Origin: Lachnospiraceae bacterium
Lineage (GTDB): Bacteria; Bacillota; Clostridia; Lachnospirales; Lachnospiraceae
Assembly: GCA_031272185.1 (NCBI GenBank)
Contig: JAISUG010000092.1
Span: 38,520 to 102,519 of the forward strand
Reading direction: 5' to 3'
Length of the DNA: 64,000 nt
The notes under the pieces are model-generated. The model did no database searches. It saw nothing but the letters and a program-made list of their open reading frames with translations, and was not told where the DNA came from. Positions 16,931 to 25,774 of the stretch are shown piece after piece; within the stretch, counting starts at the first letter, position 1, and every line of letters starts with the position of its first letter. The translations under genes were made by a program, and so were the position numbers.

Positions 16931-19093
16931 GCCATATGTGGCATAATACCGCTCTTCGATCCTGCAGTTTTCGTTCTTTTCGATCCTGCAGCACAGGCCC
17001 CGGAGCGCATAGGAACCCATGACCGGGTCGTAGGGGGGCTTGCCGTCTGTCAGGATGTTGGCGTTGGACTCATCCCAGCCGTAGCCCGGCGGGCCCGCCT
17101 CGGGGTACCACCAGCCCATCTCGCAGTTGACGACCGAGGGGTCCATGCCCGGCTGGAGGGATGCTTTCTGGGTGATGCGCCCCGCTGGGGTTTCGATCCA
17201 GACCCAGTCGCCTTCCGCAATGCCATGGGCCGCGGCGGTATCCGGGTGCAATGTCACCAGGGGGAAAGGCGCGGTTTTGCGCAGGGAGCGGATCTGGCGG
17301 CCATTGGAGATGAAGTAGGGCTGGATGCGCCCCCCGGTGGTCATGCTTAGCGGGTATGCCTTGGTGGGCATGGCGGAGGGGCTTCGCAGGGCGGTTTCGT
17401 CCCAATAGGGTAGCGGATCGATGCCAATAGACTCCAGGGATGCGCAGTACAGCTCGAATTTGCCCGATGGCGTCTGGAACCCCTCGGTTTCGTACCGGCG
17501 GTATCGGCGTTCGGGCGCGATGTAATGCAGTTCTTTCATTTTTTCAAAATCGATCCCCCTGTACCGGGGGTAGCTGCGCCCCATTTCGGCCAGCTGCTCG
17601 TCCAGGATTTCACTTTGGTTTTCCGCGCCGTAGTCCAGCCCCATGCGCCTACACAGCTCCATAAAGAACTCTTCGTCCGATTTGCACTCCCCGGTCTGGA
17701 CGGCCTTTTGCATGGTGAGGAGGGCCCTCTCGCCAAACTCCGGCATACAAAACAGGCTGTCGATTTCCGGCCACATCGCCGCAGGCAGCACGATGTCCGC
17801 ATATTCCGCGGTGGGTGTCATAAAAAAGTCCATGTAGACGAAAAACTCCAAGGCCGCCAGGCCGCGGCGCACGTGCTTTGCGCCGGGCATGGAGAGCAGG
17901 GAATTGTTCGCATGGGAGAAGAGCCCGCGGATCCGGTAGGGTTTCCCGGACTGCATCGCTTCGAATATGTCGTATGGGTGCGCCCACAGCTTGGGCCCGG
18001 CGGCGCCTTTCATCCATGGGTAGTCGCCGCACATGACCTTGGTGGCGGCGCTGTGGTCCAGCCTGTCAAAAAGCGGGTTGGCGGTGGGCGCGATCTGCAT
18101 GCTTGCCACGAACCCCCCGGGCACGTCCCAGTTGCCGGTAAGCGCCGGTATCATGAATATGGCGCGGCAGGTCTGGAAGGCGTTGGGGGAGTGCTCGTGG
18201 GCGCAGCCCCATTCCAGGGAAAGCGGTTTGACCGATGCGATGAGGTGCGCCGCCCTCCGGATCTCCGCTTCCGGTATGCCGGTGATCCCTGCCACGCGCC
18301 CCGGGGGGTACGCCATGCACCGCTGCCGCAGCGCATCCAAACCCACGGTATGGTTTTCGGCAAACCCCCTGTCATAAAGCCCCTCCCCCAGCAGGATGCC
18401 CAGTATGCACAGGGCCAAAGCGCCGTCGGTGCCGGGGCGGATGCGCAGCCAGCACTCGGCCATTTGCGCCAACTCGGTGGGGCGCGGGTCCACCACGATG
18501 AGGTGCGTGCCTGCCCTGGCTGCGTCCTTGACGAACCACTGGAGCTCGCCGTCGGCGCCGCTGATGGCCGGGTTGGCCCCCCAGACGAGGATGCCGGCCG
18601 GCCGGGCGTCCCCATAGTAATCCACCCCGGCAAATACCCCGGCGGTGTATTGGCCAGCCGTCACACGGGGGGCCAGGCAGACGATGGCCCCGGAGGAGGT
18701 GACGTTTGGCGTGCCCAGCACATTGCCGAAACGGAAAAACTGCGACATGTGATGGCGCCCGGTGCCCGTGGTGAGGGCTATGCACTCGGGACCGTGGGCA
18801 TCCGTCAGGCCGCGGGTTTTTTCGGCGATGAGGCCATAGGCCTCATCCCAGGAGATGCGCCCCCACGAGCCGCCACCCCTGGGCCCTGTGCGCCTGAGGG
18901 GGTACAGCAGCCGGTCCGGGTGGTACATCTGCTCGATGACCGTCATGCCTTTGATGCAGGCCCTGCCCCGGTTAAGGGGCCCGTCGGGGTCGGGGCGTAC
19001 CCCGGTCACCCGTCCATCGGAGACGGTCAGGATGTGCATGCAACCGCCGTGGCACCCCCTGCAGGCGGTGATGATTTCGTTATTGCCTGACAT
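16913..19093 (-). CDS. Molybdopterin-dependent oxidoreductase, single-subunit (DMSO reductase superfamily)
   Basis: A 726-residue bis-MGD enzyme. An N-terminal 4Fe-4S site is indicated by CRGCHGGC and a later cysteine in RGRACIKG; the canonical molybdopterin and dinucleotide-binding domains follow. A cysteine in SGAIVCLAPRV (near residue 150) is the likely Mo ligand. The start at 19093 was preferred over an upstream frame because a run of eight Gs stands just before this ATG. No electron-transfer or membrane-anchor subunit is adjacent, and no Tat-type signal is seen, so it may be a soluble cytoplasmic enzyme of the acetylene hydratase/transhydroxylase-like branches. The substrate is unknown. 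Confidence 0.9.
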   Translation of the reverse strand: MSGNNEIITACRGCHGGCMHILTVSDGRVTGVRPDPDGPLNRGRACIKGMTVIEQMYHPDRLLYPLRRTGPRGGGSWGRISWDEAYGLIAEKTRGLTDAHGPECIALTTGTGRHHMSQFFRFGNVLGTPNVTSSGAIVCLAPRVTAGQYTAGVFAGVDYYGDARPAGILVWGANPAISGADGELQWFVKDAARAGTHLIVVDPRPTELAQMAECWLRIRPGTDGALALCILGILLGEGLYDRGFAENHTVGLDALRQRCMAYPPGRVAGITGIPEAEIRRAAHLIASVKPLSLEWGCAHEHSPNAFQTCRAIFMIPALTGNWDVPGGFVASMQIAPTANPLFDRLDHSAATKVMCGDYPWMKGAAGPKLWAHPYDIFEAMQSGKPYRIRGLFSHANNSLLSMPGAKHVRRGLAALEFFVYMDFFMTPTAEYADIVLPAAMWPEIDSLFCMPEFGERALLTMQKAVQTGECKSDEEFFMELCRRMGLDYGAENQSEILDEQLAEMGRSYPRYRGIDFEKMKELHYIAPERRYRRYETEGFQTPSGKFELYCASLESIGIDPLPYWDETALRSPSAMPTKAYPLSMTTGGRIQPYFISNGRQIRSLRKTAPFPLVTLHPDTAAAHGIAEGDWVWIETPAGRITQKASLQPGMDPSVVNCEMGWWYPEAGPPGYGWDESNANILTDGKPPYDPVMGSYALRGLCCRIEKNENCRIEERYYATYGKGLGP

Positions 19094-19216
19094 GGTTCCC
19101 CCCCCTTTATGTGGGTTCTCTAAACCAGATGAGCGATTCCTGTGCTGGGTTTTGTCGCGCAAAAGTGGATGTTCCCTGTTGGGTTTCATAGCATGGTTAG
19201 TGGTCTTTGTGTGGAA

Positions 19217-20572
19217 TCACCGGGTCACGTCCCTTAGCCATCTGTACCGGAAATAGCCCCAGGTGGACAGGGGGATCTTGATGACCTCGTCGCAGGTGAG
19301 GATGGCGTATACGGCCAGCACCGGCAGCTTCCAATAAAAAGCCGCCAGGGAGCCGAATGTGATGGCCACGCACCACAGCGTCGCGATGTCCACGTACATG
19401 CCGAACTTGGTGTCGCCGCCGCCCCGCAGCACGCCGACGATGATGGTGGCGTTGTAGCATTGGAACAGCACGAAGTAAGACCCCGCGATGATGGCCATGC
19501 CCCTGAAATGAGCCGCAGCCTCGGGGGTGAATGCCATGTGTGTGGCGATAAGCGGCGAGATGGCCAAGGTAAGCAGCCCCGCGCATATGCCGATGATGAC
19601 GGTGAGGCGCAGGAGCCGCCCCCCGTATACTTTGGCCATCCTGGCATCCCCCGCGCCCAGCGTCTTGCCGATTATGATGGCGGTGGCGTTGGCCAGGCCG
19701 AAGCTCACCACAGTGGAGAGCTGGCGCATGACGCCGATGACGGAGTTGGCGGCCACCATGGCGCTGCCGATGTGGCCGATGATCCCGGAAACGGTGGACA
19801 TGCCGCTGCCCCAGAACAGCTCGTTGGCCAGCACCGGCACGGAGTACACCATGAAATCATGCGCCAGGAACCGGTCCCAGAAAAACAGGTGGCGCAGGCG
19901 CAGCTTGATCTGGCGGTTGAAGAAGGCCAGGTGCGCCGCTGAGATGCCAAACTCGACCATGCGCGCGGTGACGGTGGCCAGGGCGGCTCCGGTGACCCCC
20001 AGCGCCGGCAGGCCGAAATGCCCGAAGATGAGCCCGTAGTTCAATGTGATATTGACCACCAGGGAGATGCCATACACCACGGTGGAAATGACCACCTGCT
20101 CCAGGCTGCGCAGGATGTTCAGGTAGGCGGATGAAAAACAGGTGAATACATAGGAAAGGGCCAGGATGCGTATGTACGCGGCGCCGTTTTCTATGACTCC
20201 GGGTTCATTGGAAAAGACCCGCAGCAAGGGGCGGGAGAAGCTCACGCCCGCGAACTCGAACAGCAGCCCCAGGCAAATGCTTATGGCCAGGGTCATGGCC
20301 AGCACCTTTTCCAAGGACGTGCGGTCTTTCTTGCCCCAGTACTGCGCCATCAGCACCGATGCGCCGCTGGTGAGCCCGAAAGTGGCGAGCATCATGATGA
20401 ATGTGACCTGGTTGGCCAGGGAGACCCCGGACAGGGCCACCTCGCTCAAGTTTCCCAGCATCACCACGTCCGCCGCAGTGACCCCGGCGTTGATGAGGTT
20501 CTGCAGCGCCATGGGCAGCACCAGGGCGAAAACGTTCATATAAAAGCTCTTGCGTTCTGACTGATCGTTCAC
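19217..20572 (-). CDS. MATE family efflux transporter
   Basis: A 451-residue polytopic membrane protein of typical MATE length with twelve probable helices in two related halves. Family features include MLGNLSEVALSGVSLANQV and SGASVLMAQYWGKKD near the N-terminus and RGGGDTKFGMY near the C-terminus. It would export cationic compounds or metabolites using an ion gradient. GTG at 20572 is chosen because GGGGGG lies just upstream; the frame stays open to a TTG at 20623. It is downstream of, and divergent from, the cold-shock gene promoter. Confidence 0.9.
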   Translation of the reverse strand: MNDQSERKSFYMNVFALVLPMALQNLINAGVTAADVVMLGNLSEVALSGVSLANQVTFIMMLATFGLTSGASVLMAQYWGKKDRTSLEKVLAMTLAISICLGLLFEFAGVSFSRPLLRVFSNEPGVIENGAAYIRILALSYVFTCFSSAYLNILRSLEQVVISTVVYGISLVVNITLNYGLIFGHFGLPALGVTGAALATVTARMVEFGISAAHLAFFNRQIKLRLRHLFFWDRFLAHDFMVYSVPVLANELFWGSGMSTVSGIIGHIGSAMVAANSVIGVMRQLSTVVSFGLANATAIIIGKTLGAGDARMAKVYGGRLLRLTVIIGICAGLLTLAISPLIATHMAFTPEAAAHFRGMAIIAGSYFVLFQCYNATIIVGVLRGGGDTKFGMYVDIATLWCVAITFGSLAAFYWKLPVLAVYAILTCDEVIKIPLSTWGYFRYRWLRDVTR

Positions 20573-20663
20573 CGAATCCCCCCCATACAGCCATATCATA
20601 ACACGGCGGGGGGCATTATTCAATCACAAAGGTAGATTTTTCATAATAAATGAAAATTCCCGC

Positions 20664-20692
20664 TTGACAAATCTTGACAGGGGTGTTATATT
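20664..20692 (+). promoter_or_regulatory. Promoter of the cold-shock gene with long leader
   Basis: TTGACA (20664-20669) and TATATT (20687-20692) are 17 bases apart. The predicted leader of ~220 bases before the ATG is GC-rich and can form hairpins (for example GGGCG-TT-CGCCC near 20838), a layout typical of cold-shock mRNAs whose leader folding senses temperature. Confidence 0.7.
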
Positions 20693-20919
20693 TGACACGT
20701 ATTTTGAACCGGGGTTATGATTCACATATTATTGTAAGTCATTGCACCATGGGTGATTTACGTGATATGTGCTTTTTTATGTATGGGGCGTGAGCCCATG
20801 CGGGCCATGGTGCCCGGCCGGCATATGGAAGCGCGGGGCGTTCGCCCGAAGGTGCCGGCTGACGGATGGAATCTGATACCATAAGGTTTCATGAGAATAA
20901 ATTTTTGGAGGATCTAGAA

Positions 20920-21123
20920 ATGAACAAAGGAACAGTCAAGTGGTTCAACGGTACCAAAGGGTACGGCTTCATCACCAACGATGAGACCGGCGAGGAAGTG
21001 TTCGTTCACTTTTCCGGCATTGTGGCTGACGGCTACAAGACGCTGGAGGACGGGCAGAAGGTCACGTTCGACGTGACGCAGGGCAACCGCGGTTTGCAGG
21101 CTGTCAACGTAACATTGGCGTAG
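20920..21123 (+). CDS. Cold-shock domain protein (CspA family)
   Basis: A 67-residue single-domain nucleic-acid chaperone of standard size. RNP1 is seen as KGYGFI and RNP2 as VFVHF, within the usual [18 protein letters not shown] start. It binds single-stranded RNA and melts structure after a temperature drop or in rapid growth. GGAGG at 20907-20911 sits eight bases before the ATG. It is monocistronic, with a strong terminator 58 bases after the stop. Confidence 0.97.
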   Translation: MNKGTVKWFNGTKGYGFITNDETGEEVFVHFSGIVADGYKTLEDGQKVTFDVTQGNRGLQAVNVTLA

Positions 21124-21180
21124 TGCGATATCGCCGGCGCTGCCCCCTACGGCATGCCGGCGTTAGGAGCGGACAGGACA

Positions 21181-21205
21181 CGGCGCAGCGAAAGCTGCGC
21201 CGTTT
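21181..21205 (+). terminator. Rho-independent terminator of the cold-shock gene
   Basis: CGGCGCAGC pairs perfectly with GCTGCGCCG around a GAAA tetraloop (21181-21202), followed by TTTGCGTTT. Confidence 0.85.
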
Positions 21206-21211
21206 GCGTTT

Positions 21212-21340
21212 CGTCACGGTTTTCCCTCTTCGTCACGGTTTCCCATATCGTCACGGTTTTCCCGCTTCGTCACGGTTTCCCATATCGTCACGGTTTCCCA
21301 TATCGTCACGGTTTCCCGCTTCGTCACAGTTTTTCCACTT
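21212..21340 (-). repeat. Seven-copy 18/19-base array anchored on a stop codon
   Basis: Units beginning CGTCACGG start at 21212, 21231, 21249, 21268, 21286, 21304 and 21322. Two unit types alternate (ending CCCATAT or CCGCTT). Read on the minus strand, the array starts at the TGA of the gene remnant at 21324-21494. No spacers and no cas genes. Confidence 0.9.
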
Positions 21341-21494
21341 CGTCCATCCTGAAGCCCACTTCGCTCCGGGGCTCTATGGTGGTGCAGTCCCTGTCCATGA
21401 TGCCGTAGATATAGCCGTCCACGTCGATGGGGAGCTCGTGCACCCGCCCGGTTTCCCCCTCCAGCGGGAAGGGGCACGGGAATTCCCAGCTCGC
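21324..21494 (-). pseudogene. C-terminal remnant of an unidentified gene
   Basis: The minus strand reads a sensible protein end (…VHELPIDVDGYIYGIMDRD… to EVEKL then TGA), about 57 codons after an in-frame stop, with no good start codon or ribosome binding site. Codon choice looks native. It is probably the last piece of a deleted gene, or a very short gene starting at the GTG near the VHELP residues. Not recognised. Confidence 0.4.
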
Positions 21495-21630
21495 TTAGGC
21501 GAGACTACAGGCTCGCGGTCGGAATCAGCAGCCTTGTGCGTCTGGGTGGCCTGCGGGCGCAAAATGCTTGCAATCCGCGGGAAAGTGTAGTAAAGTTTGC
21601 CGTGGGGATGATGACGACGGGGGTAGTCCG

Positions 21631-22092
21631 ATGTCCGGGAAAATGAGAAAGACCGCACAAAGGCGTATCCGGGAGCTTAGGGACATAGCCGTCCAGGGGC
21701 GGGTGGCGCTTCTTTTGGTGGCGGCGTGGATGTTTGCCGCCCCTTTCCTGCTGGGGACCTTCTGCCTGGTTTATGCCACCACCGGGGTGCCATGCCCGGG
21801 TTGCGGGGGCACCCGGGCGCTGCTGGCGCTGCTGCGGGGCGACCTGCATGCGTCCCTTCATTACCATGCTCTGCTCGTCCCTGCCACGCTGGCGCTGGCC
21901 GTTTATTTTGCGGTATGGCTGACCCATGAGAAAGTGCCCAAGGCCGCGGCTGTGGTGATGGTGGCCTTGGTGGCGGTTATGGTGGCGTACTATGGGGTGC
22001 GGATGATAGCCATGTTCCCCCGTGAATCGCCCATGACCGTGAACGGGAAGGCGATCCTGCCGAGGATCTGGAAGATCATTGCAGGGGCATGA
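21631..22092 (+). CDS. DUF2752 membrane protein
   Basis: A 153-residue protein with a basic N-terminus and three probable transmembrane helices. The DUF2752 signature GVPCPGCGGTRALLALLRGD is clear, followed by histidine/alanine-rich LHYHALL. The function of the family is unknown; the cysteines may bind a metal. The start at 21631 was chosen over an upstream frame from 21568 because it has GGGGG ahead of it and gives a normal N-terminus. Its last codons are the source of a tandem duplication that fills the gap to the MATE gene. Confidence 0.85.
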   Translation: MSGKMRKTAQRRIRELRDIAVQGRVALLLVAAWMFAAPFLLGTFCLVYATTGVPCPGCGGTRALLALLRGDLHASLHYHALLVPATLALAVYFAVWLTHEKVPKAAAVVMVALVAVMVAYYGVRMIAMFPRESPMTVNGKAILPRIWKIIAGA

Positions 22093-22228
22093 TAGCCGCG
22101 CATGAGCGGGAAGGTGCAGATGGTGCGGCGCAAGAAGTGGGAGATCATTGCAGGCATAGCGGATACGGAGGGATACATCGCTGCGATGGTATGGTGCGGC
22201 GCAAGGAACGGAAGATCATTGCAGGGGC
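22071..22228 (+). repeat. Three-copy stop-spanning duplication, periods 69 and 71
   Basis: The end of the DUF2752 gene (GAAGATCATTGCAGG plus its stop region) recurs near 22140 and again near 22211; GGTGCGGCGCAAG also appears twice in the same stretch. Copies are imperfect, so they are old rather than an assembly artefact. Confidence 0.85.
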
Positions 22229-22260
22229 ATGGTATGCGCAGAGAACATGAAAGGTTGGCC

Positions 22261-23601
22261 ATGTTTACGAAAGACCCGACATTCCACAAGAGTTTCTGGA
22301 ACCTGTTCCTGTTCCTGGTGCTGCAAAATGTCATCCTGCTGGGCGTGAACTTGCTGGACAACATCATGCTGGGGGCGTATTCGGAAAATGCGCTGGCAGG
22401 CGCTGCGGCGGTGAACCAGATACAGTTTTTGCTCAACCAGGTCTTCGGGGGGCTGGGCAACGGTATGGTGGTCATCGCCAGCCAATACTGGGGGAAAAAG
22501 GATATCCGGCCCATAAAACCACTGGCCGGGTGCGCGCTGGTGTCCTGCCTGGTGGCGGGCGCGGCGGTTTTTGTGCTGGTGGGCCTGTTCCCTGCCGGGG
22601 CGTTGCGGCTGTTCACTGACGATGCGGCCATCGCGGCGGAGGGTATGCGCTACCTGGCCGTGGTAAAGTACACTTATGGCATCCTGGCGGTCACCATGAC
22701 GCTCTACGCCATGCTGCGCAGCGTGGAGATCGTGCGGGTCGCGGTGGCGCTGTCCGCGGTGGCGGTGGCGGTCAATGTCTTCGGGAACTATTTGCTGATA
22801 TACGGGCATATGGGGTTCCCCGCCATGGGCGCCGCCGGGGCGGCCTGGGCCACCTTGGCGTCGCGCGCCGTGGAGCTGGTGTGCCTGGTGTGTTATCTGG
22901 CATTCGGTGAAAAGCGGCTGTCCCGGGGGGGCACGCCTGTGTTTTCCGTGTCACTCTGGGGCGACTACTGGCGGGTCAGCCTGCCCCTTGTCATCATCGG
23001 GTTCATGTGGGGCATGTCCACGGGGCTGCAGACGGTGATATTGGGGCATATGTCCGCCGGAGCCATCGCGGCCAACTCCATCGCGGTGAATTTCGTCATG
23101 GTGCTGAAAGTGCTGGCGACGTCCGCTGCCGTGGCGGCCTCGGTGGTGGTGGGCAAAGCGGTGGGCGAAGGGGACATCCCCAAGGTCAAAGAGTATTCAC
23201 GGACGCTGCAGCTTATCTTCCTGTGCATCGGGGCGTTTATTTTCGCCAATGTCTTCATATGGCGAGGGGCGCTGCTGTCATTTTACCATATATCCGAAAC
23301 CACCAAAGACATGGCCGGGCAGTTCCTGGGCGTGCTGGCCGTCACCAGCTTCGGGATGGCGTACCAGATGCCTGCGCTGGGGGGGATTGTGCAGGGGGGC
23401 GGCGACACCAAGTTCGTGATGTACAATGACCTCATAAGCGTATGGGGCATCGTGCTGCCCCTGTCCTTTGCGGCCGCATTCCGGTTCGGGTGGCCGCCCG
23501 TGGCGGTTCTGGCGTGCCTGCATTCGGATCAGGTGTTCAAATGCATACCCGCCGTCATCAAGGTGAACCGCTACAGGTGGATCAAGACGCTGACGAGATG
23601 A
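22261..23601 (+). CDS. MATE family efflux transporter
   Basis: A 446-residue twelve-helix antiporter. Signature stretches are NLLDNIMLGAYSENALAGAA, VIASQYWGKKDI and VQGGGDTKFVMYNDLISVWG. The ATG at 22261 is preceded by AAAGG with six-base spacing. The frame is open to 22102, but that extension consists of translated tandem repeat and is unlikely to be protein. It is a paralogue of the minus-strand MATE gene 2 kb upstream. Confidence 0.93.
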   Translation: MFTKDPTFHKSFWNLFLFLVLQNVILLGVNLLDNIMLGAYSENALAGAAAVNQIQFLLNQVFGGLGNGMVVIASQYWGKKDIRPIKPLAGCALVSCLVAGAAVFVLVGLFPAGALRLFTDDAAIAAEGMRYLAVVKYTYGILAVTMTLYAMLRSVEIVRVAVALSAVAVAVNVFGNYLLIYGHMGFPAMGAAGAAWATLASRAVELVCLVCYLAFGEKRLSRGGTPVFSVSLWGDYWRVSLPLVIIGFMWGMSTGLQTVILGHMSAGAIAANSIAVNFVMVLKVLATSAAVAASVVVGKAVGEGDIPKVKEYSRTLQLIFLCIGAFIFANVFIWRGALLSFYHISETTKDMAGQFLGVLAVTSFGMAYQMPALGGIVQGGGDTKFVMYNDLISVWGIVLPLSFAAAFRFGWPPVAVLACLHSDQVFKCIPAVIKVNRYRWIKTLTR

Positions 23602-23700
23602 GGCCGGGCGGGTTGGGGCAGCCAGGCACCGGGGCGCCTGGGGGCCGGATGTGGGCAGCGTGGTTTGGTATTGAGGCGTTTTCCAAGGAAAGGAGACATT

Positions 23701-25557
23701 ATGAAGACATCAGAGGACCTGCGCAGTTTGCTGCGTTCCATAGACCATAGGGGGTACCCCGCCTACAAGGACACCAAAGGGCAATACCGTTTCCCGGCAT
23801 ATGTCCTGTCCATAGACCATGTGCAGGGCGACCCTTTTGCGGCGCCCAGCAAAGTCAGCGTGCATATATCCCAGGAGCGCGCGGCGTTCCCGCCGGAATA
23901 CTACGACCTCCCACATAAAAGGGTGGCGCTCCAGGACCACCTGACCCGGCTGTTCTACCAGAGGCTGCGGGGCCACGAGGAGCGGCTGGGTTCGGGCAAG
24001 AGCGGGCTGGTGCGCGTCAGCTGCCCCAGGCAGGAGATACTGGAACGCACCGCATGTGAGATCGGGGCGCCCAGGGGCGGCGCAGGGGGAGTTTCCCCTG
24101 GGGCCGGTGCTGGGGCCGGCGTGGGGGCTGGTGCGGGTGCGGGCGTGCAGTCGGGGGCCGGGACCGCCCCAAAGGCGCCCTCGGGCGCAGGTTCTAGGCC
24201 AGGCGCTAATGCGCCGGGTGCGCTGACGATGCGCTTCGAGGTAGGGTTCCCCGCTTTCGGGCGCACCATCAATGCGGCGGGGCTGATACAGATACTGTTT
24301 GATTTCCTCCCCCAGTGCGTGGAACGCACGCTGCTTTACAAGAACTTGGACGCCAAAGGGGTGGAGTCGGTGGTCTTCTTGGCGGAGGACCAGGCGGAAA
24401 TCCGCCGCCAGCTGGACGTACAGGGTTTGGTGGCTTTCGTGGCGGACGATTCGGTGCTGCCAAGGGAATCGGGGATATCCCCACGCCCCATGCGGGGCGC
24501 GATACCATTTGTTTCCCCCGATTCCATGCGGGTCACCATGCAGCTGCCCCACAAAGGCACAATCACCGGGATGGGGGTCAAAAAGGGGATAACCCTTATC
24601 GTGGGCGGGGGGTACCACGGGAAATCCACCCTGCTTTCCGCACTGGAGCTGGGCGTGTACGACCATATCGCGGGGGATGGCAGGGAATATGTGGCCACCG
24701 CCCCTGATGCCATGAAGATACGCTCCGAGGACGGGCGGGGTATCCAGAAAGTGTACATCTCCATGTTCATCAACCACCTGCCCAACAAAAAGGACACCCG
24801 CGCCTTCACGTCGGAGGACGCCAGCGGCAGCACATCCCAGGCGGCCAATGTGATGGAGGCCATCGAAAGCGGCAGCAAGCTGCTGCTCATCGACGAGGAC
24901 ACCTGCGCCACCAACTTCATGGTGCGGGACGAACTGATGCAGAGGGTGGTGCTGCGGGAGCAGGAGCCCATCACGCCATTTATCGAGCGGGCCAGGTACC
25001 TGTACGAACGACAAGGCATCTCCACGGTGCTGGTGGCGGGCAGCTCCGGGGCTTATTTCGACATTTCGGACGCAATCGTCCAGATGGACAACTACGTGCC
25101 CAAGGACATCACCGCCAGGGCGAAAGAAGAGGCGGCGTTGTCCGGCCGCCGGCCGGAGGGAGGCAGCCAGGCAGCGGATAGCCTCGCGGCGTGGAACCCG
25201 GCCCTGCGCTGCCCCCGCCCCAACGGGCACATCAAAAACGACGACCGCGTGAAAATGAAGACCCTGGGCCGGGATGCGTTCATGATAGACCACGACACGG
25301 TGGAGCTGCGCTACGTGGAGCAGATCGTGGACTCCGAGCAGGTGTCTGCCCTGGCCCACATCTTCGTGTACGCCCAAAAAAACCTGATGAACGGGAAACA
25401 GGACTTGAAAACCATCGTGGCGCAGTTGGAAAGGCTTCTGGATCAAGGCGGCCCTGCGTCCATCGCCCAGGGGAACGTGGTGCCACCGGACCTGGCCAGG
25501 CCCCGCATCCAGGAGATATTCGCCTGCTTCAACCGCTTCCGGGGTCTGCAGTTGTGA
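23701..25557 (+). CDS. ABC-class ATPase (PF09818-like)
   Basis: A 618-residue predicted ATPase of the unusual single-chain ABC class (COG3044). Typical stretches are DHRGYPAYKDTKGQY at the N-terminus, the P-loop VGGGYHGKSTLLSAL near residue 302, LLLIDEDTCATNFMVRD as Walker B, and VAGSSGAYFDISDAIVQMD. There are no membrane segments, so it is not a transporter; the role is unknown. AAAGGAG precedes the ATG. A Gly/Ala-rich insertion at about residues 128-178 explains its length above the usual ~570. Confidence 0.9.
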   Translation: MKTSEDLRSLLRSIDHRGYPAYKDTKGQYRFPAYVLSIDHVQGDPFAAPSKVSVHISQERAAFPPEYYDLPHKRVALQDHLTRLFYQRLRGHEERLGSGKSGLVRVSCPRQEILERTACEIGAPRGGAGGVSPGAGAGAGVGAGAGAGVQSGAGTAPKAPSGAGSRPGANAPGALTMRFEVGFPAFGRTINAAGLIQILFDFLPQCVERTLLYKNLDAKGVESVVFLAEDQAEIRRQLDVQGLVAFVADDSVLPRESGISPRPMRGAIPFVSPDSMRVTMQLPHKGTITGMGVKKGITLIVGGGYHGKSTLLSALELGVYDHIAGDGREYVATAPDAMKIRSEDGRGIQKVYISMFINHLPNKKDTRAFTSEDASGSTSQAANVMEAIESGSKLLLIDEDTCATNFMVRDELMQRVVLREQEPITPFIERARYLYERQGISTVLVAGSSGAYFDISDAIVQMDNYVPKDITARAKEEAALSGRRPEGGSQAADSLAAWNPALRCPRPNGHIKNDDRVKMKTLGRDAFMIDHDTVELRYVEQIVDSEQVSALAHIFVYAQKNLMNGKQDLKTIVAQLERLLDQGGPASIAQGNVVPPDLARPRIQEIFACFNRFRGLQL

Positions 25558-25612
25558 TGAAGGGCGCAAACCGCAGCCGGCGCTGCAGCCCCCCGGGTCT
25601 GCAGCTGTAACG
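25541..25612 (+). repeat. Stop-spanning duplication, period 53
   Basis: The end of the ATPase gene (GGGTCTGCAGTTGTGA) is repeated at 25595 as GGGTCTGCAGCTGTAA, so both copies keep a stop codon; CGCAGCCGG and GCAGCCCCC also occur twice. Confidence 0.75.
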
Positions 25613-25676
25613 GCAGACGCGAATCGCAGCCGGAACCGCAGCCCCCGCGCATAAGTTTCTTTTAATAGAAATGTAA

Positions 25677-25706
25677 TTGACATAATTGTTACAAATGTGT
25701 TATACT
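25677..25706 (+). promoter_or_regulatory. Promoter of the NlpC/P60 gene
   Basis: TTGACA (25677-25682) and TATACT (25701-25706) with an 18-base spacer in an AT-rich island. Confidence 0.7.
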
Positions 25707-25774
25707 TATTTTGCTTGATGTAACATTTAAGAAAAACAAGCGAAATATTTATACATTTGTAAAGGAACCGTATT

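Noticed and set aside
17525..19090. 521-codon plus-strand open frame
   Set aside because: Antisense to the molybdopterin oxidoreductase; composition is typical of a shadow frame.
21212..21340. CRISPR array or phage attachment repeats
   Set aside because: Contiguous 18/19-base units without unique spacers; no integrase or phage genes in the window.
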